A stretch of DNA of 64,000 nucleotides from Aphanomyces cochlioides (taxonomy: Eukaryota; Oomycota; Saprolegniomycetes; Saprolegniales; Verrucalvaceae), in contig JAHQRK010000003.1 in NCBI GenBank assembly GCA_019828595.1, forward strand, positions 2,666,001-2,730,000, read 5' to 3'. Position numbers and translations under genes: made by a program. Below the pieces are notes generated by a model. That model saw only the letters and a program-made list of their open reading frames with translations, was not told the DNA's origin and did no database searches. Positions 30,276 to 40,007 of this stretch are shown here, piece by piece. Within the stretch, counting starts at the first letter, position 1; the number at the start of each line of letters is the position of its first letter.

Positions 30276-31711
30276 TAGAAATAGCTGCCGCTTTTCTTTT
30301 TGTGAGCTTTTCCTAACGAATGGAAATCTATTCTGCCCCATTTTAGTTATTCTATCCCCCTAAGTCTCATATTAAAATGGACTTAACGTGGTGGAACAAT
30401 GATGATTTTGGTCCATCATGCGTGTGGCCTGCGAGGCCTGACTCGCCACCCTTTTATCGGTACTGATGCATGGAGAGCACTTGACAACATTTCTACAGGA
30501 GAAAGTTATCAATGTCCTGGAGTCGATGTAACTACATTGTATGTGTAGATGTAGCTATGTGTAGTTGCGGAGAAGTTGAGGAGCGGTTGTCTATGGTTGT
30601 CTATGTAGGTTTTTTCAATGCCTCCAGTATGTATTGCCACTAGACGATTGAAAGCATTTTTGATCATAACAACTGCAAGGGAATCGGAAAGCTAAAGAAG
30701 ATAGATTATCCGAGTATTTCAGATTTCGAAGATAGATTATTTAATTCGGGTCGACTTAAAAGTTGATTGTTCGAGCAAAGTTCGTAACCCCAGCACCCCA
30801 AATGGCGATAACCCCTGCATTAGGAACCCCTGCAACCCCTTGATGTTTCTGTCGCAAACAATGATCAATGCGGCCAAGTCGCCCAGCCGCACGCCAGGCG
30901 GGGAGCCACTTGGTGAATCCCAGATCACGACGAGAGAGGACTACCGTCATTCGTATGGTAATGCCCTGACTGGGTTTGTCTCTTTGGGCGTGCAGAGAGG
31001 TGCGTTTTCATCATTGGCTGCTCTACCGAATTCAAAGGGGGAGAGAGCATCCAAGTTTTGTGTCCTTGTCATGACGTTGTCATTACAATCGCATATCCCC
31101 GCTCGACGAACGTGGTCAGAAGCGCGCGCACACGCAAAGTCCAAAAATGTTCAGACTATTCTTACGGATGTGACACATTACACCCAGGAGGTCGCCCACG
31201 TTGTATACGTACCACGTTCGACGAGCATAACACAGCTTCATGACAATGCCATACAGCTCTGTTCCATGCGCTGGACATGATGCATATTCGGTTCTTGCAC
31301 CCACTGCCAGTCTGTCGACGCGCCCACCATTGTTCTCGCAGCCAGACAACAGCCTACCGAACCTCCGAAACCCAAGTTTGGGGTCCATGCCCTTGGGTGG
31401 AGATCAAATGAGACCTTCTCCATCGCCTCCTTTATCCAAAGGCAACGATGTACTAATGACGAGCGCCATCTCGACTGTCGCCAAGTCTTTATCACGACAA
31501 AATTGGCTGGGACAAATGGACATGTTGGTAGTCAAGTTTAGTAAAAATATATAAAAATATATGCATTTTATACTTGTTTTTAGTATGTATAATGTACAAC
31601 GTAGGATTAGTAATACAAAAATATGCTATATAGATTCTGACAGAGAGTGGTTTTCGCTGGTCCGACCAAGGTGGTCGACAGGCTTGCGGTGTCCATTTCA
31701 CATTTCTAGTC
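30276..31711. other. Intergenic region containing dispersed repeat copy 2
   Basis: From 30276 to about 30780 nothing is seen apart from low-complexity TAGTTG/GTCTATG steps near 30540-30610. The repeat copy occupies 30783-31100. Between 31100 and 31560 frames on both strands (up to 104 codons) give no domain. The final 150 bp are the leader of the START-FYVE gene. Confidence 0.45.
30783..31100 (+). repeat. Dispersed repeat, copy 2 (copy 1 at 26168-26430)
   Basis: This is a direct-orientation relative of 26168-26430. It contains about 50 bp absent from copy 1 (around 30842-30900, after AACCCCTTGA), and past 31020 the similarity fades. The shared head is C-rich (AACCCCTGCAACCCCTT). The source family is unknown. 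Confidence 0.7.
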
Positions 31712-33028
31712 ATGTTGCCCTGTGGCAACGCGGACGATTGCGTGGTTCTCCTCGACGAAGAGCAATACCAAACGTGGAAGTATGATCTCCGCGATACGAT
31801 AGTCCAAGCGATGCAGAGCAGTCCGTCGACGCGAGAGTACGACGCCGTCTTTGAAGGCTGCAAACTCGTGTCGAGCAAACACTCGCGCACGCATGTGTTC
31901 AAGCGCAAAGCGGTCCATAACAGACCGACGAAAAAGTCATCGTTCAACGAAGTGCTCTGTGTCAGCACGGTCGATGCGACGCTCGACGATGTGGCCTACA
32001 CGATGTACAATGCCGACACGGCGTCCCACCGGTCCAACCTGGCCATGGTGTATGAAAATCGATTCCTCGACGGCGCGATTCTCAACACGACACTCATGAA
32101 ATGCGACGAAGACCCGTTTCAATGGTTTGGCGTCAAGTACATGAAAATTCACTTTGACGCGAGCGATGTGTTTGGCCCACGGGATGCAACTTACGTGGAA
32201 TACTCGGGCACGACGGCCGACCGAGAAGGCCACAAAGTTCTCTTTATTGCTCGCCGCACGGTGCCACTGAATGTGCCCATGACCGTCCCAAGCGTCACGA
32301 GATTCGAGTTTAAGGAGTGGTTCCTCTTCACGCAGCTCCGCGATGGCCGAGTCGAAGCCGTGCATTGGTACCATGCATTCCCAGGAGGCAACTTTCCAGC
32401 GTTTCTCTTCAACAAAGTCGCTGTCAAGTATGGCCGTCTTGTCGACCAGTTGCCACACATGTGTCGTCAAAAGTGGCTCGTTGATCACACAGTCCGATTG
32501 TCGACACGAGATGCTCCACAGAAACAGCGCTGCGGTGCGTGCAACGCACCCATCAAGCGCTCGTCGCGCAAACGCCAGCAGTGTCACTCGTGTGCCGAAG
32601 CCGTGTGTAACAAGTGCGTGGTCCGAGCTATTCGAGCGCTCGACGCAGAGGCTGCCCAAAGCATGATCAAACTTGTCTACTGCAAGAAATGCTACGTCAT
32701 TGCAAGCTATCGCAGCCAACAACCTCAAGAGGGAGCAGTTCGACTCTTGGACGACGAAGCTATGAAAACATTGTCTCCGGCCGCGCCGTGCCGAGAAGTC
32801 AAAGCGCGTCGAGAGAGTAGATCAAGCAGGACGTCTCTCCACAGCGACAGCACCTACTCACCGTCGTCGTACTCTGGTTCCCCAGGACCGAGTACTCAAG
32901 AGCAAGGTCGAGGATCCGACTGCGAAGACTTGACTGCAGCTAGCTTTGTCCGACTGAGCGAGAGTCTCCGGGCGCAGAAGTTGCTCATGGACGAGCTCAA
33001 CCGTCAGCTCGCGACAGCTAACATCTAG
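31712..33028 (+). CDS. START-like domain plus FYVE-type zinc finger protein
   Basis: An intronless gene of 438 codons. Residues about 15-265 form the START-like lipid-binding domain typical of oomycete FYVE proteins (FQWFGVKYMKIHF, YVEYSGTT, KVLFIARRTV). A zinc finger follows with a full set of eight cysteines (about C274, C277, C291, C294, C299, C302, C324, C327). Spacing fits FYVE, but the basic R(R/K)HHCR signature is reduced to RKRQQCHSC, so phosphatidylinositol 3-phosphate binding is uncertain. The tail is Ser-rich, then a short coiled-coil-like helix (LSESLRAQKLLMDELNRQLA). It probably works at endosomal membranes; this is inferred. A relative lies at 34310-35621, and the two flank an ankyrin gene. 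Confidence 0.85.
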   Translation: MLPCGNADDCVVLLDEEQYQTWKYDLRDTIVQAMQSSPSTREYDAVFEGCKLVSSKHSRTHVFKRKAVHNRPTKKSSFNEVLCVSTVDATLDDVAYTMYNADTASHRSNLAMVYENRFLDGAILNTTLMKCDEDPFQWFGVKYMKIHFDASDVFGPRDATYVEYSGTTADREGHKVLFIARRTVPLNVPMTVPSVTRFEFKEWFLFTQLRDGRVEAVHWYHAFPGGNFPAFLFNKVAVKYGRLVDQLPHMCRQKWLVDHTVRLSTRDAPQKQRCGACNAPIKRSSRKRQQCHSCAEAVCNKCVVRAIRALDAEAAQSMIKLVYCKKCYVIASYRSQQPQEGAVRLLDDEAMKTLSPAAPCREVKARRESRSSRTSLHSDSTYSPSSYSGSPGPSTQEQGRGSDCEDLTAASFVRLSESLRAQKLLMDELNRQLATANI

Positions 33029-33060
33029 TTTGAATGTATAACTTAAAAGTGCTCCCGTAT

Positions 33061-34101
33061 CTAGTCGTTGTGTCGCTCGTCGTTGCTTTGCTCTGTCTTC
33101 TCAACGTGGCCATGCTGCAGTTTCCTCAGGTACTTGAACAAGTCAATGTGGCCCAAGCTGGATGCTCGATCCACCAGCGCCGAAATGTTTCCATCGATAT
33201 CTTCAACGAGTTCCCTCGCTAGATCGAATCTGTGGTTCTTCACGGCTTCATTAAGACCCCAGTAGACATCACCGAGCTGATGGCGATGAAGGAAACGTAC
33301 AACTTCTCCGTGGCCGTTTTCAGCTGCATAGCGAATTGCATGCGGCGTGCATCCTTCCGTCCGATTTTCAAACAACCACTTGACAACTTCCAGTCGGCCT
33401 TCTTGCGCAGCGCTGTTCATGGCCTCTTGTGTGCAACCTTCAGTTCGATTTTGATGCAGCCACTGGACGATGTCTAAATGACCATTTGTAGCCGCCAAGT
33501 CTATCGCAAGCGACGTGCAACCTTCAGATCGATGTTCGTGTAGCCACTGGACCACTGGTAAATGCCCTTGGCAGGCTGCAAAGTTCATGGCTTGGACAGT
33601 GCATCCTTCCAAACGATTCGAATGAAGCCACTCCACAACCTGAAGCTGTCCATAGGATGCTGCCCAGTCCATCGTTTCTGTTGACACTTTGGAGATCATC
33701 TGGAGCGCTTGCAGGACTTCAATTTGACCATGAACTGCTGCAACAATGTAGACCAACTCCTCGTCGGGTATTGTCGATACTTGCTTCAAACGGTCCAGGA
33801 CAGCGACATTTCCAAACGCTGATGCATCGTACAGGACAGTAGAGTACAATGTAGGGATGCACTGCAAGAGTTTAGCCACGCGAGTTGTACCATATTCGGC
33901 GTACCAGGACTCGAGTTCACGATGAGGAGTGTCCAAGTCGATCCAAAGCGTGTACGTTCGTAGCCCATACAAAAGAGTATGCCGCATCGGTGGAGTCAGT
34001 TTCAAGAATGGGAGCATGTCGTGGTAATGTCCTTGCTGAAACGTAAAGACCACATCCATGAGCTCCCTCGAGCGGACGACTTCATGGACTACCGCTGTCA
34101 T
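33061..34101 (-). CDS. Ankyrin-repeat protein of the oomycete EGCT type
   Basis: An intronless gene of 346 codons. After a roughly 90-residue N-terminal region come ankyrin repeats. At least four have the very regular unit EGCT..A...AA..GHL.VV.WLH.NR (for example LEGCTVQAMNFAACQGHLPV and SEGCTSLAIDLAATNGHLDI). The C-terminal repeats degenerate and end in a charged tail. The EGCT-type arrays are abundant in oomycete genomes and serve as protein-binding scaffolds; the partner is unknown. It is tail-to-tail with the START-FYVE gene on its left (32 bp between stops). Confidence 0.88.
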   Translation of the reverse strand: MTAVVHEVVRSRELMDVVFTFQQGHYHDMLPFLKLTPPMRHTLLYGLRTYTLWIDLDTPHRELESWYAEYGTTRVAKLLQCIPTLYSTVLYDASAFGNVAVLDRLKQVSTIPDEELVYIVAAVHGQIEVLQALQMISKVSTETMDWAASYGQLQVVEWLHSNRLEGCTVQAMNFAACQGHLPVVQWLHEHRSEGCTSLAIDLAATNGHLDIVQWLHQNRTEGCTQEAMNSAAQEGRLEVVKWLFENRTEGCTPHAIRYAAENGHGEVVRFLHRHQLGDVYWGLNEAVKNHRFDLARELVEDIDGNISALVDRASSLGHIDLFKYLRKLQHGHVEKTEQSNDERHND

Positions 34102-34309
34102 CGCCTGAAACTTTCACCTTCCAACTTCTTGAAAATTTGAATTCAGAGTGAAAAAAAGCAAGAAAAAAGTTTAAAAGTCTCATGAAAAATAGCCGAAATT
34201 CAGCAAATTATTTCTTGAAATATGAAAAATTTTCATGAGATTTCACCCATTTTCATGACATTTTCATGTTGTATTTTTTACTAACTTTCCATCCAATTTA
34301 CTTTGAAAA
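34102..34309. other. Short AT-rich spacer with repeated TTTTCATGA words
   Basis: The spacer holds several TTTCATGA/TTCATGA words (34180-34270) upstream of the ankyrin gene and past the stop of the second START-FYVE gene. No gene is seen. Confidence 0.35.
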
Positions 34310-35621
34310 TCACTGCACAGATAGTCGGCGCTTCATTTGATCGACGAGCTGCTTTTGCTCGTCGATGGCCAGCTGCATCTTGTCAAAGTCGGCCGTAGCA
34401 CGCTCGAGGAAGGATTTGTTTGCCTCAATCAAGTCGAGGTCGTTGCTTGTGCTGACCGTGGATCGATGGGTCGGAGAGCCATCCAGTGAGTCTTCCAACT
34501 CGTGGCCATCGTCGCTAAGACTGTTGGCACAATCGGTTGGATCTTCTTTCAACTTGTCCACACGCGTTGAAACAAAGCAGAGCTTGCAAATGTAGTCGTG
34601 AACGACCGTCATGGTTGCATTCACAGGGTCGGACACGATGCTGGGAAGTTCCACGACGCATTTTCCACACATGAACTACCAGAGAGAGTGCATAAGTTCA
34701 TTGGATCCAACCAGTAGCAGACATACATGGCCACATCCAGTGCACTGCTGGGCAGAGCGAAAAGAGTGCAGCTTGGCGCGGCATCCACAACAGCTCTTGC
34801 GCTTTCTACAATAAGCAAGCATGAGAGGTAGCACGTTGGAGGGCTCAGTACGTGTCAAAGGTGATCGGTTTGGCACATGTCTGAATAGCCTCGATCGTTC
34901 GCTTCTTGAGCAGCATTGTTGGAAAGTCGTGCGTTATTGTGAGCGATGCTTGCGTGACTTTGTTGAAAATGAAGGCTGGAATCTTTCCGAGAGGATTTGC
35001 GCTCAAGTATACTGCGTCTTCGACATATCCATCGCATTGCGTTTGCAAAATCATCGTCTTGAAGTGGAAGCGTACGACGTGATCGATCGGGGGGCAATCG
35101 TCGAGGTCGACAGATTCGCGTACAACGTAGATCACACGCTGGCCAGCTTTGTTCGTGAGTTGGCCCGAGACTTCAGCGTAGGCTGTATCACGCGGTTCAC
35201 ACACACCACCGTCAGATATTGCAAAGCGCAATTGCTTGTACTTGAGGCCAACGTAGCGAAAGGAATCGGCGCTTGTGCGGGTCTCGTGCGATGCCAAGAC
35301 GGTGGCGTTCACAAGGTTCGTGCCATAAAATAGAGCTTGCTGGCGGCGCAAATCATCAGTGGTATCGCAGTATGAGAGCTCAATGTAGTCGTCCAAGGAC
35401 ATGGAGCTCTTTCGAAGCGCGAGGAATTCATGGAACGGCGTGGCGGGTGACTTTTTGACAAGCATGCGCTGGCCATGCTTATCCGATGCAATTTGGTATC
35501 CTTCATGGAACGCATCAATCACGCGTGTGTCTGGTGTGCTCTGCATTGCCGCATCAACGGTCTCCATGAGCTTGAGCTCCAATTGCCGCCAGTCGGCCGC
35601 GGACATGTGCTTGGAATTCAT
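34310..35621 (-). CDS. Second START-like/FYVE-type protein
   Basis: Three exons (35621-34852, 34805-34727, 34675-34310) join in frame to 404 codons. The START-like domain spans about 10-255 (FRYVGLKYKQLRF, YAEVSGQLTNKAGQRVIYVV). The zinc finger CCGC..CTGC..CGKC..CKLC is assembled only after splicing, because both introns lie inside or at the edge of the finger. The tail contains Ser/Asp-rich stretches and a final helix (ATADFDKMQLAIDEQKQLVD). It has the same architecture as 31712-33028, which has no introns, so intron gain or loss followed duplication. An upstream in-frame ATG at 35741 would add 40 residues; 35621 is preferred by comparison with the paralog. Confidence 0.83.
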
Positions 35622-35940
35622 TCTTTTCTCTGGTGGCGCTGAGTCGCAGACCAAAGTTTTCTCGACGGCCACTTCGCAGAATGCTCTCACATAACATTTG
35701 GCGACCAGAGTCGACAGGATATAATGTACTGAAACATACAAACTTCAAGTATAATTCCACGACGGATGTTTTCCTTATAAGGGCCTGGTCGAAGTAGCAA
35801 AAAGTCGACTTTTTTGCCATTGACTTTATCAGAAATAGATAGTCGATAAAAACATCTTGGATTTGTATACGAAGAACCTTCAATCAAGTAGATCCATTCT
35901 TCGCAAAAAGTCGAGGCTATTTACATTTCGACTGGCGACA

Positions 35941-37112
35941 ATGGATTCAAACATGCTCCTGGCGGTGACTACGTGTGTCGTTGCAGCCGTCGCTGCGATA
36001 GGGAGCGATGGGCGCTGGCATCCCAGAACCCCTCAAAATGTAGCTACTATCAGAAACAATACTTGGGAAGGTGTGTTGCACTGTGAGGAATGCATTGGTA
36101 TATGAACTGCACGATAGGCGCTCAGTCATGCCAAGACGACGGTTGGTATCGCGCGAATTTGCGTGTTACTCGCAGGACACTACATTCCATTGCAGAACGT
36201 CTGCTCACTTTAGCTCTTGAAAAGCGATATCGCATTCCTCATCCAAGAGCCCACGTCGATCACATTTGTCGTTTCGCTATGGCTTTATCATACCTGTCAA
36301 ATGAAGGCAGCTTTGGCTGCACGGCTGCCCTATTCGGCGTGTTTAAATCAACAGCAATCACAAATGTGAACGAAGTCCTCGATATGCTACAACAATTATC
36401 ACCCTACGTCATTTCCTTCCCCACAACTGCTGAAAGTTGGCAAGAAGCGACAGAGAAGTTTGAATCTATTTGCGGCTTTCCCGATGTTGCAGGTGCGATT
36501 GACGGGTCTCTCTTTGAAATTGAACGGCCATACGAATACGAAGGGTGAATATGTCGAAAGGGATGGGCAGCGACTAACATGCAAGCGACCGTCGACCGTG
36601 ATGGTCGATTTATGGAGTATTCACTCCGCGCAGGGTCTTGCAGCGACAAGAATTTGTGGACCATGTCCAGTCTTGGGAGTTCAGTCGCTTCTGTCATTCC
36701 CCATACAATGCACTTGCTTGGTGATGCAGGATATACATTGTACGCCAAGCTTATTACACCATTTGTCATTTACGATGGAATGCCCAGGAGTGAAAAGAGA
36801 TTTAACAATTTACACTCTCGAACAAGAAATCCAGTCGAATGCGCCTTCGGGCGGCTGAAGGGGCGCTGGAGAATCCTCAAAAGAACTCTGAACATGAAAA
36901 CGCCAGCAAGTTGCGCCAGAACTATCGTGGCTTGCTTGGTTCTGCATAACCTCACATTAGAAGCAAACGATGACTTGGTATTGGAGCGTTTTGTCGATCC
37001 TTATCTGCATCTCAACATTCCTCAATCGATCGAGTGTGATACAGCGTTTGTGGACCGAATTACAAAGAGAAACTCGATTAGAGACTATCTTACTATCGTC
37101 TTTAACATGTAA
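35941..37112 (+). pseudogene. Harbinger transposase of element 2, one in-frame TGA
   Basis: The first exon 35941-36070 (MDSNMLLAVTTC..., AAIGSDGRWHP) joins 36118 across a 47-nt GT..AG intron, giving NTWEGAQSCQDDGWYRANLR. The frame then runs on through the DDE nuclease: Asp in VAGAIDGSLFEI, Asp in LLGDAGYTLYA and Glu in NPVECAFGRLKGRW. The only lesion is TGA at 36546-36548, in PYEYEG-stop-ICRKGWAATN, where related proteins usually carry an aromatic residue; a Trp TGG to TGA change is the simplest reading. Otherwise complete, so inactivation is recent or the stop is an error. Confidence 0.83.
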
Positions 37113-37141
37113 TACATCTAATACATTTATCGATGCATTGT

Positions 37142-37963
37142 TTAATCTTGGCTATTACGAAGGCCCTCAAGTGCTCGGAGAATCGCTTGGTTGATCGCGC
37201 TCTGTTCCTCAAGGCGCTTGTCGATTTTGTCAAGAATTGGAGCTAAATCCCCGTTCCCATTGTTGTCACATTTTTGCAATTTTGCAACTTCAATCATGGC
37301 CTGTGCCATGCTGCCCATGCCTTGCACAAGGCATTCACCAAGGGACTTGTTCTTTTCTGGCTTTAAAGCCACGACATTGGTTTCTTTCTTTTGTGATGTT
37401 GCTGGGACAAAATTTTGCTGTGATTCGTCGGATTGATCATTCCCGGTATCATAAAGAAGGTCTTCGTCTTGACAAGCAAACGAGTCTGCAAGGGGAGCAC
37501 GGTGGAGTCCAGATTGAGACTACAGTGAAAGATTAAACGTAATTCAATGTGTATATCATACTTGCATACATTCGAGAAGACATTCCCAATACTCTGAGTA
37601 TCTCATTTTGTCCTCTGCATTTCCTGTCACCATCTCTGCCGCCATTAGAGACCTGTACTCAGCTTTAAGAGCAGTGAACTTGTTTTTCACTTGCTTTTGA
37701 GTAAAGTTGCTATTGATGTGGACATTCAGTCGGGCTGTCAACCAAGCCCACCACGCCGTCTTTTGCTTGTTCGTCTGGCACGCATTGAACTTTGATTTTG
37801 CCAGACTGCTGTAACGAATCATTAGGAGACTTTCAATGTTCTCCGTCGACCAGTCGGCTCGTGGACGTGGCGCCGTCTTGATATCTCCTTGGTCTCTCGA
37901 TGTGGCGTCGTGGCTCATTGCAGCAGAAGAAAATTCACTGGCGAAAATCGTTAGCTGATGCAT
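37142..37963 (-). CDS. Myb/SANT-like protein of Harbinger element 2
   Basis: Two exons (37963-37562 and 37519-37142, 42-nt intron) join in frame to 259 codons without lesions. The N-terminal half has a trihelix/SANT-like DNA-binding pattern (RADWSTENIESLLMIRY..., KTAWWAWLTARLN, FTQKQVKNKFTALKAEYR). The C-terminal half ends in a helix likely to oligomerise (DKIDKRLEEQSAINQAILRA). It is the expected accessory DNA-binding partner of the element 2 transposase. Function is inferred from the pairing. Confidence 0.75.
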
Positions 37964-38091
37964 ATCTGGATAAGTTATCCGTATTTATAAAAGTAGACGT
38001 CGTCGACCACGACAACTTGCTCGTCGGCTTTTTTCTGAGTCAAAAGTCGATGGGAAAAAAGTAGAAGCAGCGCACGTCGACCAGACCCTAA

Positions 38092-39161
38092 AAGTCTCCA
38101 GGTCATGCTGTCACTTGCCAAGCCTGCATCTCTTTGTCAGGAATAGTGATCCGCCACTTGTCAAACCTACTCTGGCGCCACATTCTTTCATCAGCATGAT
38201 AATTCGTCCGACTTCGCTGGATTTTTCACACCAGATGACCTTGGAACTGATCCGACACAGGTGCGGATAATGTTGAGGACAAAAATCAAGATAAAATTGT
38301 TGAGCCCTCGTCTCAATCTCGTAAGGCAAGGCGCCAATTTTTCGGTTTGATTGAAATCCAAGTTGCTTTGGATGTCGATATCTCGACAACTGTCATCCAG
38401 ATTGAAACTCTGAAGGTGGCCACGTGTTCGCCGAAATGTCTCTAATTCCATGAAACTCTATCTTAGATCAAAGGAGACAGTTTATACCGTTAAAAAGTTG
38501 ACAAGTTGACACGATCAGCTTGACTTCAGTATAGAGAAACTTCGTTTTATCCGAATTTTTATTTCAGAAATATTTATTGAGTTATACAGACAAATATAAA
38601 ATTTAATAAGTTATATAATACTAGGGAGACTTCTCCCTAGTTTTTAGCAAGTACGATAATTATTTGTCATAACATATAAAATTGTACAAGTTTTTGTGCT
38701 TCACCCTGATTGGTCAGTTCCAAACCGATTAATTGAAAAATTGGCGCTTTACGTTAGCGTCAAGGAAATGTTGATGCGTCCAGACTCAAAGTCGTAGTGT
38801 TTCGGCGCGTTATTTGGAAATACCCGCAGAGAAAACGCATGGATGCTGCATTTGGTCCGACTGGATGACCGTACTTGACGCTGCATCGATGTGCGCACTT
38901 CGCGTCGTGACGTTCAGGGAGGGCGTACTTGGTGCTGTTTCTTTCTCATGGTCCAGTCTCATTCACTGCTGATACGATTAGAACTGGGCGAAAACAATCA
39001 CATCCGACGACAAACTTGGTCTCTCTACGTACGTCGGCAATCAACGCATGTCGCGATGGATACCACAGCCTTGTATTGTACTGCTCGTACAATATGTACA
39101 ACGTAATACGTACATTCTATTGTACGACATTGTGCAATGACACGCATTTCGAACCTCAGCC
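38092..39161. other. Intergenic, about 1.07 kb, no firm gene
   Basis: A minus-strand frame at 38111-38389 (with RAQQFYLDFCPQHYPHLCRI) has protein-like composition but no known domain and no partner exon that I can define; it may be a gene relic. A strong hairpin lies at 38621-38640. The remainder is AT-rich. Confidence 0.4.
38621..38640. repeat. Perfect 20-bp hairpin
   Basis: CTAGGGAGA and its inverse TCTCCCTAG are separated by two bases, forming a perfect 9-bp stem. It stands in AT-rich DNA with no adjacent gene end, so a role as a terminator is not supported. It is recorded as structure only. Confidence 0.5.
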
Positions 39162-40002
39162 ATGTTTGGACGCTTGGTGCGCCGTGGATTGACTCCACTG
39201 ACTCAACGGGAAACCTGCTTCGTACGCTCTTTCGCCAAGAAGGCCAAGGGTAAGATCACGATTCTTTCGGTGCAGAGACCAATGGGCATGTCGCTGACTT
39301 AGGTGGAAAAGGCGGTAAAGCTGCCGAAGATGCGTCAGACGCGGTGGATATTACGGAATTTGTGGAGACGACGCTCCATGATGTGCAAAAGAACATGCGT
39401 GGTGCCGTGGCAAACTACATCAAGGTTCTCTCTGCGATGCGCCCAGGCCATGCCAACGCTGGCATCTTTGACACGCTCAAGGTGTCTGCGTACGGTCAAA
39501 TGGCGTCTCTGAGCCAATTGGCTCAAGTGTCGGTGGTTGGCACGCACGAACTCGCCGTGACTGTGTATGATCCATCATTGCTCCAAGATATCCGCAAGGG
39601 AATCGAAGACATAAATCCGTCCTTCACGGTGCAGCCCAGCGGCACTACGTTGGACGTGCGCTTCCCAAAGTAGATGCCCCATATTCTTCATCCTGGGACT
39701 GAATCATGCCAATAGGATGACCAAGGAAACCCGCGACGAATTGATCAAAGCGGCCAAGAAGCAAGCAGAAGCTGCTCGACAACAAATTCGCCGCGTGCGA
39801 CAAGACGGCATGCATGAAATGAAGAAACTCAAGGGCGTGTCCGAAGACGATATCAAGGTCGAACAGGACAAGGTCCGACGCATCTTTCCATGCTTCATGT
39901 CCCTCACACTTTTGTGCTTAGATTCAAAAGCTCACAGACGATCACATGGCTGAAATTAGCCAGCTCTTGACGATCAAGGAGAAAGATTTGAGTGCCATCT
40001 AA
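39162..40002 (+). CDS. MRRF: Mitochondrial ribosome recycling factor
   Basis: Four exons (39162-39249, 39303-39669, 39716-39872, 39922-40002) join in frame to 230 codons. The first about 30 residues (MFGRLVRRGLTPLTQ..., then VRSFAKKAK) are basic and Ser/Thr/Arg-rich, as in a mitochondrial targeting presequence. The RRF fold follows: NYIKVLSAMRPGHANAGIFD, LSQLAQVSVV, LAVTVYDPSLLQDIRKGIE, then the helix-bundle domain MTKETRDELIKAAKKQAE, RQQIRRVRQDGMHEMKKLK and LTDDHMAEISQLLTIKEKDL. It splits post-termination mitochondrial ribosomes with EF-G2. It is convergent with MMS19, with 5 bp between stop codons. Confidence 0.92.
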
Positions 40003-40007
40003 CGATC

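Larger units (their letters stand above)
35781..38088 (+). mobile_element. PIF/Harbinger transposon, element 2 (2.3 kb)
   Basis: The left end GGGCCTGGTCGA and the right end, whose inverse reads GGGTCTGGTCGA, are flanked by TAA on both sides (35778-35780 and 38089-38091). The element carries a DDE transposase (35941-37112, plus) and a Myb/SANT-like gene (37142-37963, minus), again convergent. The same ends and the same transposase first exon occur in the 458-bp derivative at 2486-2943, so this copy represents the parent family. Confidence 0.87.

Noticed and set aside
38621..38640. Rho-independent-type terminator
   Set aside because: Bacterial-type termination does not apply to a nuclear eukaryotic gene, and no gene ends nearby.
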